Origin: Candidatus Nealsoniibacteriota bacterium
GTDB lineage: Bacteria > Patescibacteriota > Minisyncoccia > Minisyncoccales > MHMH01
NCBI GenBank assembly: GCA_016181965.1
Contig: JACOYH010000006.1
Coordinates: 1 to 42,800, forward strand
Direction of reading: 5' to 3'
DNA: 42,800 bases
Both the position numbers and the translations under genes were made by a program. Positions 31,236 to 39,545 of this stretch are shown here, piece after piece. Under the pieces are notes generated by a model that searched no databases, was not told where the DNA came from, and saw only the letters and a list, made by a program, of their open reading frames with translations. How positions within the stretch are numbered: position 1 is the stretch's first letter; every line of letters starts with the position of its first letter.

Positions 31236-31998
31236 AGCGCAGATCGATATATTCGAGAATCTCTCTTTTCTCGGGAAGAATTTCTCTTTCCAAAACCAAG
31301 GTTAGCTTGGTCACCTGCCATTCAAAATCATCTTCTAAATTAAAGTATATTTCCCAACCCTCTCTGGTTTTAAAATTAACTCTTTCGGTGGAAATAACCA
31401 TTGCTTTTTGTGTTTCTAACCCTGCCTTTTCTTTAAGCAATGCCTCTATCTTTAGAATAGACGATAATAACTCTCTCGAAATAACGCTTTGACCGAGCTT
31501 GGCCTGTTCAAATGCGGTTTCAACTTCAATCTGCATTAACTGGTTGTTGTCCGGGGCCGCTTCAAATGCCACGCCGTCTTTATCTATTAAATAACACTCG
31601 CCGTTGCACCAAAGGGCGCGCGCCCCCCTTTCTTTTATTTCGACATTAAGGGAAGCAGGAAATTCACGGTCGAAAACCGCGCCTTCAATTTGCGGGAAGT
31701 TCTCCAGAAGACCTTCTTCGGTTTGGCTGATATTAGCTAAAAATATGCTTTTTGTTTTAAATATCAAAATGCTCTTGGGGAGAATATCATTTATTTTTGA
31801 CATGATTTGTTCTTGCGGCACTTTTTGCGCGCCGGCAATCTTTACCTCTTTAATCTGGAAAACCGGAGAAAACGCGAAAAAATAGGAAATGCCAAAAAGA
31901 AATAAAATCACCAAAACGCTCTGCCAAAAAGATCTTTTCATGAAAATCGGCTTGCTTCTTTTCATTCTATAGTTTTTTTTGTACCTGTATTTTGGCAT
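31213..31998 (-). CDS. ftsQ: Cell-division protein FtsQ
   Basis: 261 residues. A basic cytoplasmic head, one membrane segment (about 27-45, SVLVILFLFGISYFFAF), then POTRA-like FQIKEVKIAGAQKVPQEQI and a beta domain with FPQIEGAVFDREFPASLNVEIKER, which is the FtsQ/DivIB signature. It recruits FtsB/FtsL and controls septal synthesis. It is the last gene of the run from lysS, ten bases after femAB, and overlaps the convergent GT gene tail. Confidence 0.88.
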   Translation of the reverse strand: MPKYRYKKNYRMKRSKPIFMKRSFWQSVLVILFLFGISYFFAFSPVFQIKEVKIAGAQKVPQEQIMSKINDILPKSILIFKTKSIFLANISQTEEGLLENFPQIEGAVFDREFPASLNVEIKERGARALWCNGECYLIDKDGVAFEAAPDNNQLMQIEVETAFEQAKLGQSVISRELLSSILKIEALLKEKAGLETQKAMVISTERVNFKTREGWEIYFNLEDDFEWQVTKLTLVLEREILPEKREILEYIDLRFTRVYYK

Positions 31999-32007
31999 TG
32001 GTCTTAA

Positions 32008-33018
32008 TTAAAGGCCTCTTTTAATTTTCCTTATTTTCTCAAATATATAAATCAGCCAGTATTTTTTAGAAAGCGGCAAATCCTGCGTTTTTAGATACTC
32101 ATGCGCCCCGCCGCCAAACCCCATCTTAAATAGCGTTGGCCCGGCCCACGGATGCCTTGGCTGGGTTTTGGGATCGACATAACCCCAAAAGTCATACATT
32201 TTACAACCCCTCGCCTTGGACTCTTTAATCGCCTCCCACTGCAGGAGGTAGGGCAAGGGAATTTTAGCATATTTGGCGCTGGAGGCGGCTTGGTGATAAA
32301 AAGCGATGTCCGACCAAAAAATAATTAAAGCCGCGGCCGCGACTTCTCCCTTATATTTTCCGAAAAATAACAGGGACTGTTCATCTTGGTTAAAAATCTC
32401 AAATTCATTTTTGATAAACTGGTTTGAAAACGGGGCAAATTTTTGGCGTTTGGCCGATTCCAGATTAATCCTCTGAAAAATCTCGATATCCTCTGCCCTA
32501 TTACTTTTCTCGATTAAAATATCCGCGCTTTTTTCTGCTTGACGAATGAGGTAGCGGGTTGTTTTGCGCATATTAGCCAACAACTCCATCTCTGTTTTTG
32601 TGATATCCAGCTTCCATGTTGCCTCATAGGCCGACGCGTGCATTGGCGCTTCCCTAAAACCAAAGCCCCGAAATAGTTTTTTATTCTCTTCATTCCGCGG
32701 CAAGAGCGGCGCCATTCTAAGAAAACTACAATCCTCTTTTTCAGCTATCTCTTTTAATTTATCAATAAGAACCCTGCTTACGCCAGTATTGTGTTGCGCT
32801 AATAGGAAAGTCCCCCGCTTGGCAGCAACCTTCACCACCAGCGCCACATTGTGCAACACTCGGTGTTGCACATCTTCAAATATGCCGAGGCGCCATATTT
32901 TGTTACCCAATCGCTCATGAAATTCCCCCCAATTCCACGACTGAAGAAATGTCTTTTCCTCGCATTTTAACAAAAAATTCTCCCATATTTCTTTATTCTT
33001 TACTTCTCCAATATACAT
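32008..33018 (-). CDS. FemAB-like aminoacyltransferase
   Basis: 336 residues, two GNAT-like domains. Recognisable stretches: FLQSWNWGEFHERLGNKIWRLGIF at the N-terminus, KAAKRGTFLL-like VKVAAKRGTFLL, and AFYHQAASSAKYAKIPLPYLLQWEAIKESKARGCKMYDFWG near the C-terminus, all typical of FemA/FemB/MurM. These enzymes add amino acids from aminoacyl-tRNA to the peptidoglycan stem peptide. It lies between a Mur ligase and ftsQ, which fits. A perfect 10-bp-arm palindrome is embedded in frame and encodes VQHRVLHN at a position where family members usually have a short turn. Confidence 0.88.
   Translation of the reverse strand: MYIGEVKNKEIWENFLLKCEEKTFLQSWNWGEFHERLGNKIWRLGIFEDVQHRVLHNVALVVKVAAKRGTFLLAQHNTGVSRVLIDKLKEIAEKEDCSFLRMAPLLPRNEENKKLFRGFGFREAPMHASAYEATWKLDITKTEMELLANMRKTTRYLIRQAEKSADILIEKSNRAEDIEIFQRINLESAKRQKFAPFSNQFIKNEFEIFNQDEQSLLFFGKYKGEVAAAALIIFWSDIAFYHQAASSAKYAKIPLPYLLQWEAIKESKARGCKMYDFWGYVDPKTQPRHPWAGPTLFKMGFGGGAHEYLKTQDLPLSKKYWLIYIFEKIRKIKRGL
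32850..32872. repeat. Palindrome inside femAB
   Basis: TGTGCAACAC, TCG, GTGTTGCACA on the plus strand; perfect arms. Read through in frame as VQHRVLH. Confidence 0.9.
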
Positions 33019-33029
33019 GATGAGCCGTT

Positions 33030-34628
33030 TTAATTCTTTTTCACTAAATTGGAGATTACCCTGCCCGGCACTCTGCTTTCTAAAAGAACTATGTCCTCGG
33101 CATTGGTGAAATCTTTAATCTTTTCTATGATTTCCTCCGGTTTTTCCATAAAGACAACTTCTATCGGCTTTATAGATGCGCCGTCTTTTATATCGCGGAA
33201 ATGCTCTTTTGTGGTGACTATGGCTAGGTCGCAAACCTCCGCAATTTTTCTGCCGATCCTTGCGTGGACCTCGTTTGAAGCGCTTCCCAACTCAATGAGG
33301 CAGGGCATGACAATGATTTTTTTGCCCGGCCAAAGCTTAAGATAATCAAGGTGCGATATTATGCCGGTAGGGTTTGAAGAATAAGTAGAGTCGAGAATAT
33401 TAAGATTATTAACTCCATTTTTAAGCTGCATTCCCGATCGCCGTGGGTCGATATCGGCGCAGGCCTTGCTGATTTCATCTAAACTCATTCCTAAATATTT
33501 CGCGCAAGCGGCGGCTCCCAAAACATTCAAAACATTATGCGCCCCCAGTAAGTTAAGCCGGAAGTCGGCTTCATCGCCGTCTTTAGCCCGAATATTAAAA
33601 GACAATGATTTTGTGTCTGCATTAATATTTTCTGCCCAAATATCGGCGTTTTTACTGGTCATAGAATAAAACTTCACATTTTTTATCTTAGAATTATAGT
33701 TCTCTATTTTTTCCTTTCTAATATTCTCGTCGTCGTAATTGAGGATAGCCAAACCATCCTCTGGCAGTGCCTCAATAAGCTCAAACTTGGTCTTGATGGT
33801 CTTGCGCAACGAGCCAAAGGTGGCCATATGCTGTTCGTTGATGCCGGTGAGAATACCGATTTTTGGCTTTACAATACTGGTAAGCAGTTTAATGCCTCCC
33901 TCATTGTAAGCGCCCATTTCAGCCACAAAAATTTCGTGCCTCTTCTCCAGCTTGTTGGTGATGCAGTTGGCAATGCCTACTTCAGAATTCTGATGCTCTT
34001 CTGTTTTTAAGACCTTATATTTTTTTGATAAAATCTCGGCTAAAAATTCTTTAACAGATGTTTTGCCATAACTGCCAGTAACGCCAATAGCCAACAGATT
34101 CTCTGCCTCCGCTATTCTTCTGGTTGCCTGTTTGAGCGCTTGCTCTCTCATGGCAACGGCTATGGGCTGAAAAGCTAAGACCAAAAGCGAGGCAATGACC
34201 GGCACAAATATATCTACTGCCAAGAGAAAGGCGGTAAATTTAACCAAGGAAACGCGAGCGCCATACAAAAATGATATCACTAAAAGTTCAAAAGAAATGC
34301 CCGCGCTCAAAATGACGCTGGTCTTTCTGGTTAAAACAGGAATCTTAAGCGACTTTTTAATAAAACCCCTGACGCTGACAATGAACTCCAAAAAGAAGAG
34401 ACACAAAATGGCGTAGGCCATGGGGACTTCGGAATAAAAATAAATACCAAAAGCCGCCAATATTTTTATGGCGAACAACGGATTAAGAATAAGTTTTTTC
34501 CCTTTATATGTCCTAAAATGATCTATGAGGCGGCCGATATGATATTCTTTAAGCTGCCAAAGCCAAATCCAAAAAAAAATCTTTTTCGCAAAAATGACTA
34601 ACCAAAGAAATGATGCAACAAAAATCAT
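33030..34628 (-). CDS. MurF-like Mur ligase with membrane N-terminus
   Basis: 532 residues. Residues 1-165 have four to five hydrophobic segments in place of the usual MurF substrate-binding N-domain. The Mur ligase core starts at IGVTGSYGKTS (P-loop about 182-191), then EHQNSEVGIANCI, VAEMGAYNEGGIKLL, GINEQHMATFGS, LLGAHNVLNVLGAAA and DSTYSSNPTGI, which match the MurF subfamily. It should join D-Ala-D-Ala, or a related peptide, to the UDP-MurNAc stem using ATP. The membrane part suggests it works at the inner face of the membrane. It is in the lysS-ftsQ run. Confidence 0.85.
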   Translation of the reverse strand: MIFVASFLWLVIFAKKIFFWIWLWQLKEYHIGRLIDHFRTYKGKKLILNPLFAIKILAAFGIYFYSEVPMAYAILCLFFLEFIVSVRGFIKKSLKIPVLTRKTSVILSAGISFELLVISFLYGARVSLVKFTAFLLAVDIFVPVIASLLVLAFQPIAVAMREQALKQATRRIAEAENLLAIGVTGSYGKTSVKEFLAEILSKKYKVLKTEEHQNSEVGIANCITNKLEKRHEIFVAEMGAYNEGGIKLLTSIVKPKIGILTGINEQHMATFGSLRKTIKTKFELIEALPEDGLAILNYDDENIRKEKIENYNSKIKNVKFYSMTSKNADIWAENINADTKSLSFNIRAKDGDEADFRLNLLGAHNVLNVLGAAACAKYLGMSLDEISKACADIDPRRSGMQLKNGVNNLNILDSTYSSNPTGIISHLDYLKLWPGKKIIVMPCLIELGSASNEVHARIGRKIAEVCDLAIVTTKEHFRDIKDGASIKPIEVVFMEKPEEIIEKIKDFTNAEDIVLLESRVPGRVISNLVKKN

Positions 34629-34632
34629 GATT

Positions 34633-35352
34633 TTATTCTATGAAATTTAATATTTTTTCCGCTAAAATCTCGGGCACCTCCATGTGAGGCACATGGCCTT
34701 GATTCTTAATAATTTCCAGCCTTGAATCGCTGATCTTCTCTTTGATTAAATACGCGTCTCTGAGGGGGGTCATCTTGTCCTTGGCGCCCCAGATAATAAG
34801 AGTTGCAATTTTTATACCTGCCAGATAGCCGGTGAGATCTTGGCATACGACTTTTTTGAATGTCTCTTTCATAGTAGTGGCTTTTTTAATCTCCAGCGCA
34901 TAATAATCTTTAGTCCCGACAATTTTATAGAGAATTTTCCTTCCTATTGGCCGCAAAAAAGACAAAACAGGCACATAAAATATCAATCCTCCCAGCTTAC
35001 TCAAAACGAGGCCTATATAATATTTGAATGCTCTCTGCCTCCTCACCTTGGCTCCGATTAGTATTAACTTTCTGGCCATCTCCGGCAATTCGTTGGCCAA
35101 TTTTACGGATAGCCCGCCCCCAAAAGAATGCCCAATCAAAAAAAATGGCTCTTTTATATTTTCGTTAATATACTGTTTTACCCAATCGGTATAATCATCT
35201 ATTGACCAGGGCGTTTTCGGCGCCGGGTTTTCTCCGAAGCCGGGCAAATCGGGCACAAAAACCTTATGTCCTTTACTTTCTAAGAGACCTTTCACCCTGT
35301 TCCAATTTTGGGATCGCGACCCCCAGCCATGAAGTATTAAAACATTAGCCAT
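34633..35352 (-). CDS. Alpha/beta hydrolase
   Basis: 239 residues from the ATG at 35352 (a TTG 9 bases upstream is less likely). The order of motifs is HGWGSRSQNW (oxyanion region), nucleophile elbow GHSFGGG, then WGAKDKMTPLRDA with Asp, and GHVPHMEVPE with the catalytic His. The fold supports ester or related hydrolysis, but the substrate is not evident. It lies between serS and the Mur ligase, with gaps of a few bases, so it is in the operon. Confidence 0.88.
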   Translation of the reverse strand: MANVLILHGWGSRSQNWNRVKGLLESKGHKVFVPDLPGFGENPAPKTPWSIDDYTDWVKQYINENIKEPFFLIGHSFGGGLSVKLANELPEMARKLILIGAKVRRQRAFKYYIGLVLSKLGGLIFYVPVLSFLRPIGRKILYKIVGTKDYYALEIKKATTMKETFKKVVCQDLTGYLAGIKIATLIIWGAKDKMTPLRDAYLIKEKISDSRLEIIKNQGHVPHMEVPEILAEKILNFIE

Positions 35353-35353
35353 T

Positions 35354-36646
35354 CTATCCAATTTTCTTAAAGCCAGTATATTTTTGCAAAACTTTTGGCA
35401 CCTCTACGCTGCCGTTTTCTTGTTGGTAATTCTCAATAATCGCAATAAGCATCCTGCCAATAGCAAAAGCCGTGCCGTTCAAGGCGTGAACGAATTCCAA
35501 TTTTTTGGTTTTGGTGTCCCTATATTTGATATTAAGCCGCCGCATCTGATAGTCGGTTGTATTAGAAGTTGAGTGTGTTTCTCGGTATTCGCCTTGGCCG
35601 GGCATCCATGCCTCAATATCATATTTGGCGGCAGCCGGATCACCCAAATCACCGGCGCAAATATTTAAAACCCTATAAGGTATTTTTAGAGCTTGCATCA
35701 GTTTTTCTTCCATCGCCAGTAAGAACTTGTGTTCCTCCCTAGATTTATCGGGATGGCAAAAACTGAACATTTCCACCTTATCGAATTGATGTACTCTCAA
35801 AATACCTCTGGTATCTTTTCCATAGGCCCCGGCTTCTCGTCTAAAGCAAGTGGAAAATCCGGCGTATCTTTTAGGAAACTCGCTTTCTTCGAAAATTTCT
35901 CCTTGGTGCATGGCGCCAATGCTCTGTTCTGAAGTGCCAATAAGATAGAGGTTATCTTTTTCTAAAAAATAAATCTCCTCTCCACCCCTCTCAGTATAAC
36001 CCATAGCTTCCATCATTTCCGGTTTCAGCATCACCGGCGGCACCACGGGCGTAAATTTTTCTTTCATCAAAAGCTCAAACGCCAAATTTATCAAAGCAAA
36101 CTGCAGAAGAGCTGCCTTGCCTTTAATATAACCGAACCGGGTGCCGGCTACTTTAGCGGCTCTCTTTGTATCAATAAGATCCAAGGCCTCGGCGATTTCC
36201 ATATGGTCCCTTGGCTTGAAATCAAATTCCGGCTTTTTTCCTTCTTCTCTCAAAACAACGTTTTGCGTATCGTCTTTGCCGTCTGGAACTTCTTCGAGCG
36301 GCAAATTAGGAATCCGTCGCATTAATTCCTCCAGTTCTTTTGCTATCCTTTCCAATTCTGGCTCCAGCCCCTTAATCTCATTCTTAAGATTACGCGCGCT
36401 TGTTATCGTTTCATAGTACATCTGGCTATCCACATCTTTCGCGATTGCTTCGGTTTTCGTAGGAGCCTCCTTAACTCCCTTGCTAATTTTATTTTGTTCG
36501 GATTTCAGGTCTTCTATCTTTTTGGTTAATGCCTTCTTTTTCGCATCCAATTCTAAAAGCCGATCTATATCAACTTTTGCTTGTTTTTTGGCAATACCCT
36601 CCTTAACCTTGTCAGGATTTTGGCGAATGAATTTAATGTCCAGCAT
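35354..36646 (-). CDS. serS: Seryl-tRNA synthetase
   Basis: 430 residues, class II. The N-terminal coiled-coil arm (about 30-105, LLELDAKKKALTKKIEDLKSE) binds the long variable arm of tRNA-Ser. Motif 2 is FRREAGAYGKDTRGILRVHQF and motif 3 ALNGTAFAIGRMLIAIIENYQ. It begins 2 bases after the lysS stop. Confidence 0.97.
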   Translation of the reverse strand: MLDIKFIRQNPDKVKEGIAKKQAKVDIDRLLELDAKKKALTKKIEDLKSEQNKISKGVKEAPTKTEAIAKDVDSQMYYETITSARNLKNEIKGLEPELERIAKELEELMRRIPNLPLEEVPDGKDDTQNVVLREEGKKPEFDFKPRDHMEIAEALDLIDTKRAAKVAGTRFGYIKGKAALLQFALINLAFELLMKEKFTPVVPPVMLKPEMMEAMGYTERGGEEIYFLEKDNLYLIGTSEQSIGAMHQGEIFEESEFPKRYAGFSTCFRREAGAYGKDTRGILRVHQFDKVEMFSFCHPDKSREEHKFLLAMEEKLMQALKIPYRVLNICAGDLGDPAAAKYDIEAWMPGQGEYRETHSTSNTTDYQMRRLNIKYRDTKTKKLEFVHALNGTAFAIGRMLIAIIENYQQENGSVEVPKVLQKYTGFKKIG

Positions 36647-36648
36647 AA

Positions 36649-38091
36649 TTATTTTCGTGGTCTCATCGTCGGAAATAATATAACATCCCTTAAACTATGA
36701 GAATCAGTCAGTAAAGCAACTAAACGGTCTATGCCCATGCCCAAGCCGGCGGCCGGCGGCATACCATACTGTAGCGCCTCCAAAAAATCCTTATCTTTTC
36801 TCTCGTTTTCAATTTTGGCCTGCTTAAAACGTCTCTCCTGCTCCAGTGGATCGTTCAGCTCGGAAAATCCGTTAATCAGTTCAATTCCTCCGACTACCAA
36901 TTGAAAACGATCGGCTTTTTTAGGGTCATCGGCCTTGGGTTTTGAAAGAATAGCCATCTCCGCCGGATGGTCAATCATAAAAATCGGTTTTATCATTTTT
37001 GGACGGCAGGTTTCCTTGTATATTTCGTCCATCAGTTTGCATCTTTCAATATTTTTACCTATCTTTATTTTTAACTTTTTGGCCGTTGCCGCTAACTCGG
37101 CATTTGAGGCCTTATCAATGTCAACCTCTGCGTATTTTTTCAAAAGGGCGGCAAACGTGATTTTTTCCCATGGCTTTTTAAAATCAATATCATTGCCTTG
37201 ATAAGAAAGCCGGGTCGACCCCTTGGTTTTCTTGAGAAGTTCTTGAAAAACATCCTCAATAAAATCCATTAGGCCGTCTCTATTCTGATAAGACCAGTAA
37301 AGCTCCAACATAGTGAAGTCGGGATTGTGGTGCTTATCCATGCCTTCATTCCTAAAACATCTGCCAATTTCGTACACTTTTTCGAATCCGCCAACCAACA
37401 ATCGTTTCAGGTAAAGCTCTGGAGCCACCCGCAGATAAAGATCGAGATTTAGGGCATTCAAATGCGTCTTAAACGGTTTTGCCAAGGCGCCTCCGGGAAT
37501 GGGCTGCAAAATAGGTGTTTCCACCTCCATAAAGCCAGCGCTATTGAAAGCGTTGCGCAGTTCTTCCACAATTCTGCTTCGCATTAAAAATTTCTCCCTC
37601 ACTTCGGGATTCATTATTAAGTCAAGGTATCGTTTTCTGAACCTTTCCTCGACATCCTGAAGACCATGCCATTTTTCGGGCAAGGGCAGCAATGCCTTGG
37701 TCAGCATCCTATAGCTTGAGGCCTCAATTGTCTTTTCGCCTCGTTTGGTCTCAAAAAGAACTCCGCCTATTTCCACGATGTCGCCGATATCAAAATTATC
37801 CAAAAATAATTTATAATTATTTTTACCTAATTTATCTTCCTTAAAATAGGCCTGCATTCGGCCCTTGCCATCTTCAAAATGAATAAAAGTTGAACCGCCG
37901 TGCTCCCTGATGGACACCACCCTGCCAGCCAAAAAAATAGGGGTTTCTGATCGGGAAAGGCGCTCGAATTGCAGCAAGGCCTCTTCAACTGTATGAGTTC
38001 TATTGGTTTTTGCCGGGTAAGGATTCTGCCCGGCCGCCTTAATCGCCTCGAGCTTTTTCAAACGAATTTTTTTGATGCTTGAAATTGCCAT
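36649..38091 (-). CDS. lysS: Lysyl-tRNA synthetase, class II
   Basis: 480 residues. The N-terminal OB fold (IFLAGRVVSIREHGGSTFIHFEDGKGR) binds the anticodon. The catalytic domain has motif 1 FMEVETPILQPIPGGALAKPF, motif 2 CFRNEGMDKHHNPDFTMLELYW, and motif 3 GMGIDRLVALL. First gene of the run that ends in ftsQ. The matching tRNA-Lys lies at 22025-22100. Confidence 0.97.
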   Translation of the reverse strand: MAISSIKKIRLKKLEAIKAAGQNPYPAKTNRTHTVEEALLQFERLSRSETPIFLAGRVVSIREHGGSTFIHFEDGKGRMQAYFKEDKLGKNNYKLFLDNFDIGDIVEIGGVLFETKRGEKTIEASSYRMLTKALLPLPEKWHGLQDVEERFRKRYLDLIMNPEVREKFLMRSRIVEELRNAFNSAGFMEVETPILQPIPGGALAKPFKTHLNALNLDLYLRVAPELYLKRLLVGGFEKVYEIGRCFRNEGMDKHHNPDFTMLELYWSYQNRDGLMDFIEDVFQELLKKTKGSTRLSYQGNDIDFKKPWEKITFAALLKKYAEVDIDKASNAELAATAKKLKIKIGKNIERCKLMDEIYKETCRPKMIKPIFMIDHPAEMAILSKPKADDPKKADRFQLVVGGIELINGFSELNDPLEQERRFKQAKIENERKDKDFLEALQYGMPPAAGLGMGIDRLVALLTDSHSLRDVILFPTMRPRK

Positions 38092-38148
38092 ACTATTAAT
38101 GTTATCTTACTTCATTACAAACCAAAAGAAAAGCCCCGCCCCCAAAAA

Positions 38149-38167
38149 GTCGAGAACCGTTCTCGAC
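38149..38167. repeat. Family C palindrome, copy 1 (downstream of RAYT)
   Basis: GTCGAGAACCGTTCTCGAC, then TCATTTT. 9-bp arms around one C, 5 bases past the transposase stop. Same orientation as copy 3. Confidence 0.93.
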
Positions 38168-38172
38168 TCATT

Positions 38173-38889
38173 TTATTCTATTCCTACCTGTTCAAAATCG
38201 GCTAACTCTTTTTTAAACTGAAGCCAATCATTCACAAATCTTTGACTCTCTTTTGTCCCGCCAATCTCTTCAAGCAAAAATTCCCTACTGGTCACTGATG
38301 GGAAATTTTTTCTGCTTAAATAATCGGAATAGCTTGACCATCGATAATTTTCTATGAATTTTATTACCCTTTGCAAGGCCTCGCCCTTAATGCCTCTTTC
38401 CTTCCATTTCGGCACTAAAATAGCCACCGGATTAGTATGAATATAAACAAAAACTGTCAATAATTGCTTATCATTTTTAATATGGACAATCCGATATTTA
38501 CCCTGAAATAGATGACCGCTTCTTTTATATTTTTTGTTGTAATAGCCGCCATATCCCGCTCCGATCTTCCTCATTAGTTTACTAATGCCTCCTTCCTTCA
38601 GCTGTCTTACTAATAAATGCACATGATTCGACATCAAACAAAATGCTAAAATCTCAGTTAAAAGCTTTCTTGGTTCCCTTTCTATCGGTAATGAGTCGAG
38701 AACCGTTCTCGACCTATTTATCGTGTTGCGATATGACGATGCCGCAGGCGCCTCATTGTTAAATACAAATAAATCGTGAATCATTCTTAAAAAATCTTTT
38801 TGGTTACGAAAAAGTTCTATGTTCTCTATCGCTCGAATAACAATGTGGTAGATTTCTCCGTTAGCTAGTTGTGGTCGCTTGATAGGCAT
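38173..38889 (-). CDS. REP-associated tyrosine transposase (RAYT, Y1_Tnp)
   Basis: 238 residues. N-terminal PIKRPQLANGEIYHIVIRAI, then the HUH metal motif in CLMSNHVHLLVRQ, the conserved Tyr region GGYYNKKYKRSGHLFQGKYRIVHI, and VYIHTNPVAILVP. This is the IS200/IS605-related Y1 family that in other bacteria nicks and moves REP palindromes. It is bracketed by two copies of GTCGAGAACCGTTCTCGAC, and a third copy is inside the gene, adding about eight residues between the N-terminal helix region and the HUH motif in frame. All catalytic motifs are intact, so it may be active. Confidence 0.9.
   Translation of the reverse strand: MPIKRPQLANGEIYHIVIRAIENIELFRNQKDFLRMIHDLFVFNNEAPAASSYRNTINRSRTVLDSLPIEREPRKLLTEILAFCLMSNHVHLLVRQLKEGGISKLMRKIGAGYGGYYNKKYKRSGHLFQGKYRIVHIKNDKQLLTVFVYIHTNPVAILVPKWKERGIKGEALQRVIKFIENYRWSSYSDYLSRKNFPSVTSREFLLEEIGGTKESQRFVNDWLQFKKELADFEQVGIE
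38695..38713. repeat. Family C palindrome, copy 2 (inside RAYT)
   Basis: Same 19 bases. In the minus (coding) direction it is followed by TCATT, as copies 1 and 3 are in the plus direction, so it is a full 24-base match in opposite orientation. Encodes SRTVLDSL in frame. Confidence 0.93.
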
Positions 38890-38909
38890 AATATAAGATT
38901 AATTCACTG

Positions 38910-38928
38910 GTCGAGAACCGTTCTCGAC
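38910..38928. repeat. Family C palindrome, copy 3 (upstream of RAYT)
   Basis: Same 19 bases followed by TCATTTTT, 21 bases ahead of the transposase start. Confidence 0.93.
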
Positions 38929-39003
38929 TCATTTTTATTGTAGGTTATTTTACGCTCGGTATCAACCAAAAATATACCCAAAAATATTACCAAAAATATC
39001 AAA

Positions 39004-39029
39004 CAAAAAAGCGGCTCCGGGGAGCCGCT
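39004..39029 (-). terminator. greA terminator
   Basis: Minus strand AGCGGCTCC, CC, GGAGCCGCT then TTTTTTG: a 9-bp stem just past the greA stop. Confidence 0.93.
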
Positions 39030-39033
39030 TCTG

Positions 39034-39492
39034 CTATTCTATTTTCAATATTTTGTATCTGATCTTTCCCCCCGGTGTTTCCACCGCCACCATCGCCCCC
39101 TTTTGCTGATTGACCAATGCCTTACCCAACGGCGAATCTATAGAGATTTTGCGCTCCATTGGGTTGCCCTCTTCTGTTCCCACAATCTGAAAAGTTTCTT
39201 CATTGGGGCCGCTGCTCACCAGCACAGTCGAGCCGATTTGAGCGAAATTGCCCTGCTTGCTCGCGGGCGCCACAATCGCATTATTAATTAAACTCTCTAG
39301 CTCTAAAATCCGGCCCTCCACGAAGCCCTGTTCTTCTTTGGTTTCGTGGTATTCCGCATTTTCAGACAAATCGCCAAAGGCAATACATTTTTCAAGCCGC
39401 TCGGCTATTTCTTTGCGCTTGCTTTCCCTAAGGTATTTCAGCTCTTCTTTCAACTTTTTAAGCCCTTCCGGGGTGAGATATTTTGGTTCCAT
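39034..39492 (-). CDS. greA: Transcription elongation factor GreA
   Basis: 152 residues. The N-terminal coiled coil holds the acidic tip GDLSENAEYHETKEEQ that activates RNA polymerase cleavage of backtracked RNA; the FKBP-like C-domain ends GKIRYKILKIE. Its own promoter (TTGACA, 16, TATATT) starts at the mrdA stop, and a strong terminator follows, so it can be made alone or with the mre-mrdA genes. Confidence 0.97.
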   Translation of the reverse strand: MEPKYLTPEGLKKLKEELKYLRESKRKEIAERLEKCIAFGDLSENAEYHETKEEQGFVEGRILELESLINNAIVAPASKQGNFAQIGSTVLVSSGPNEETFQIVGTEEGNPMERKISIDSPLGKALVNQQKGAMVAVETPGGKIRYKILKIE

Positions 39493-39516
39493 AAATTAAG
39501 ATTAAGATATTATCTA

Positions 39517-39544
39517 AATATACGCGAAACAGAATTCCTGTCAA
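39517..39544 (-). promoter_or_regulatory. greA promoter
   Basis: -35 TTGACA at 39539-39544, 16-base spacer, -10 TATATT at 39517-39522 on the minus strand. Confidence 0.75.
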
Positions 39545-39545
39545 C

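Noticed and set aside
7181-38928. Possible CRISPR array from repeated palindromes
   Set aside because: Copies are scattered over kilobases with no regular spacers, and no Cas-like gene is present.
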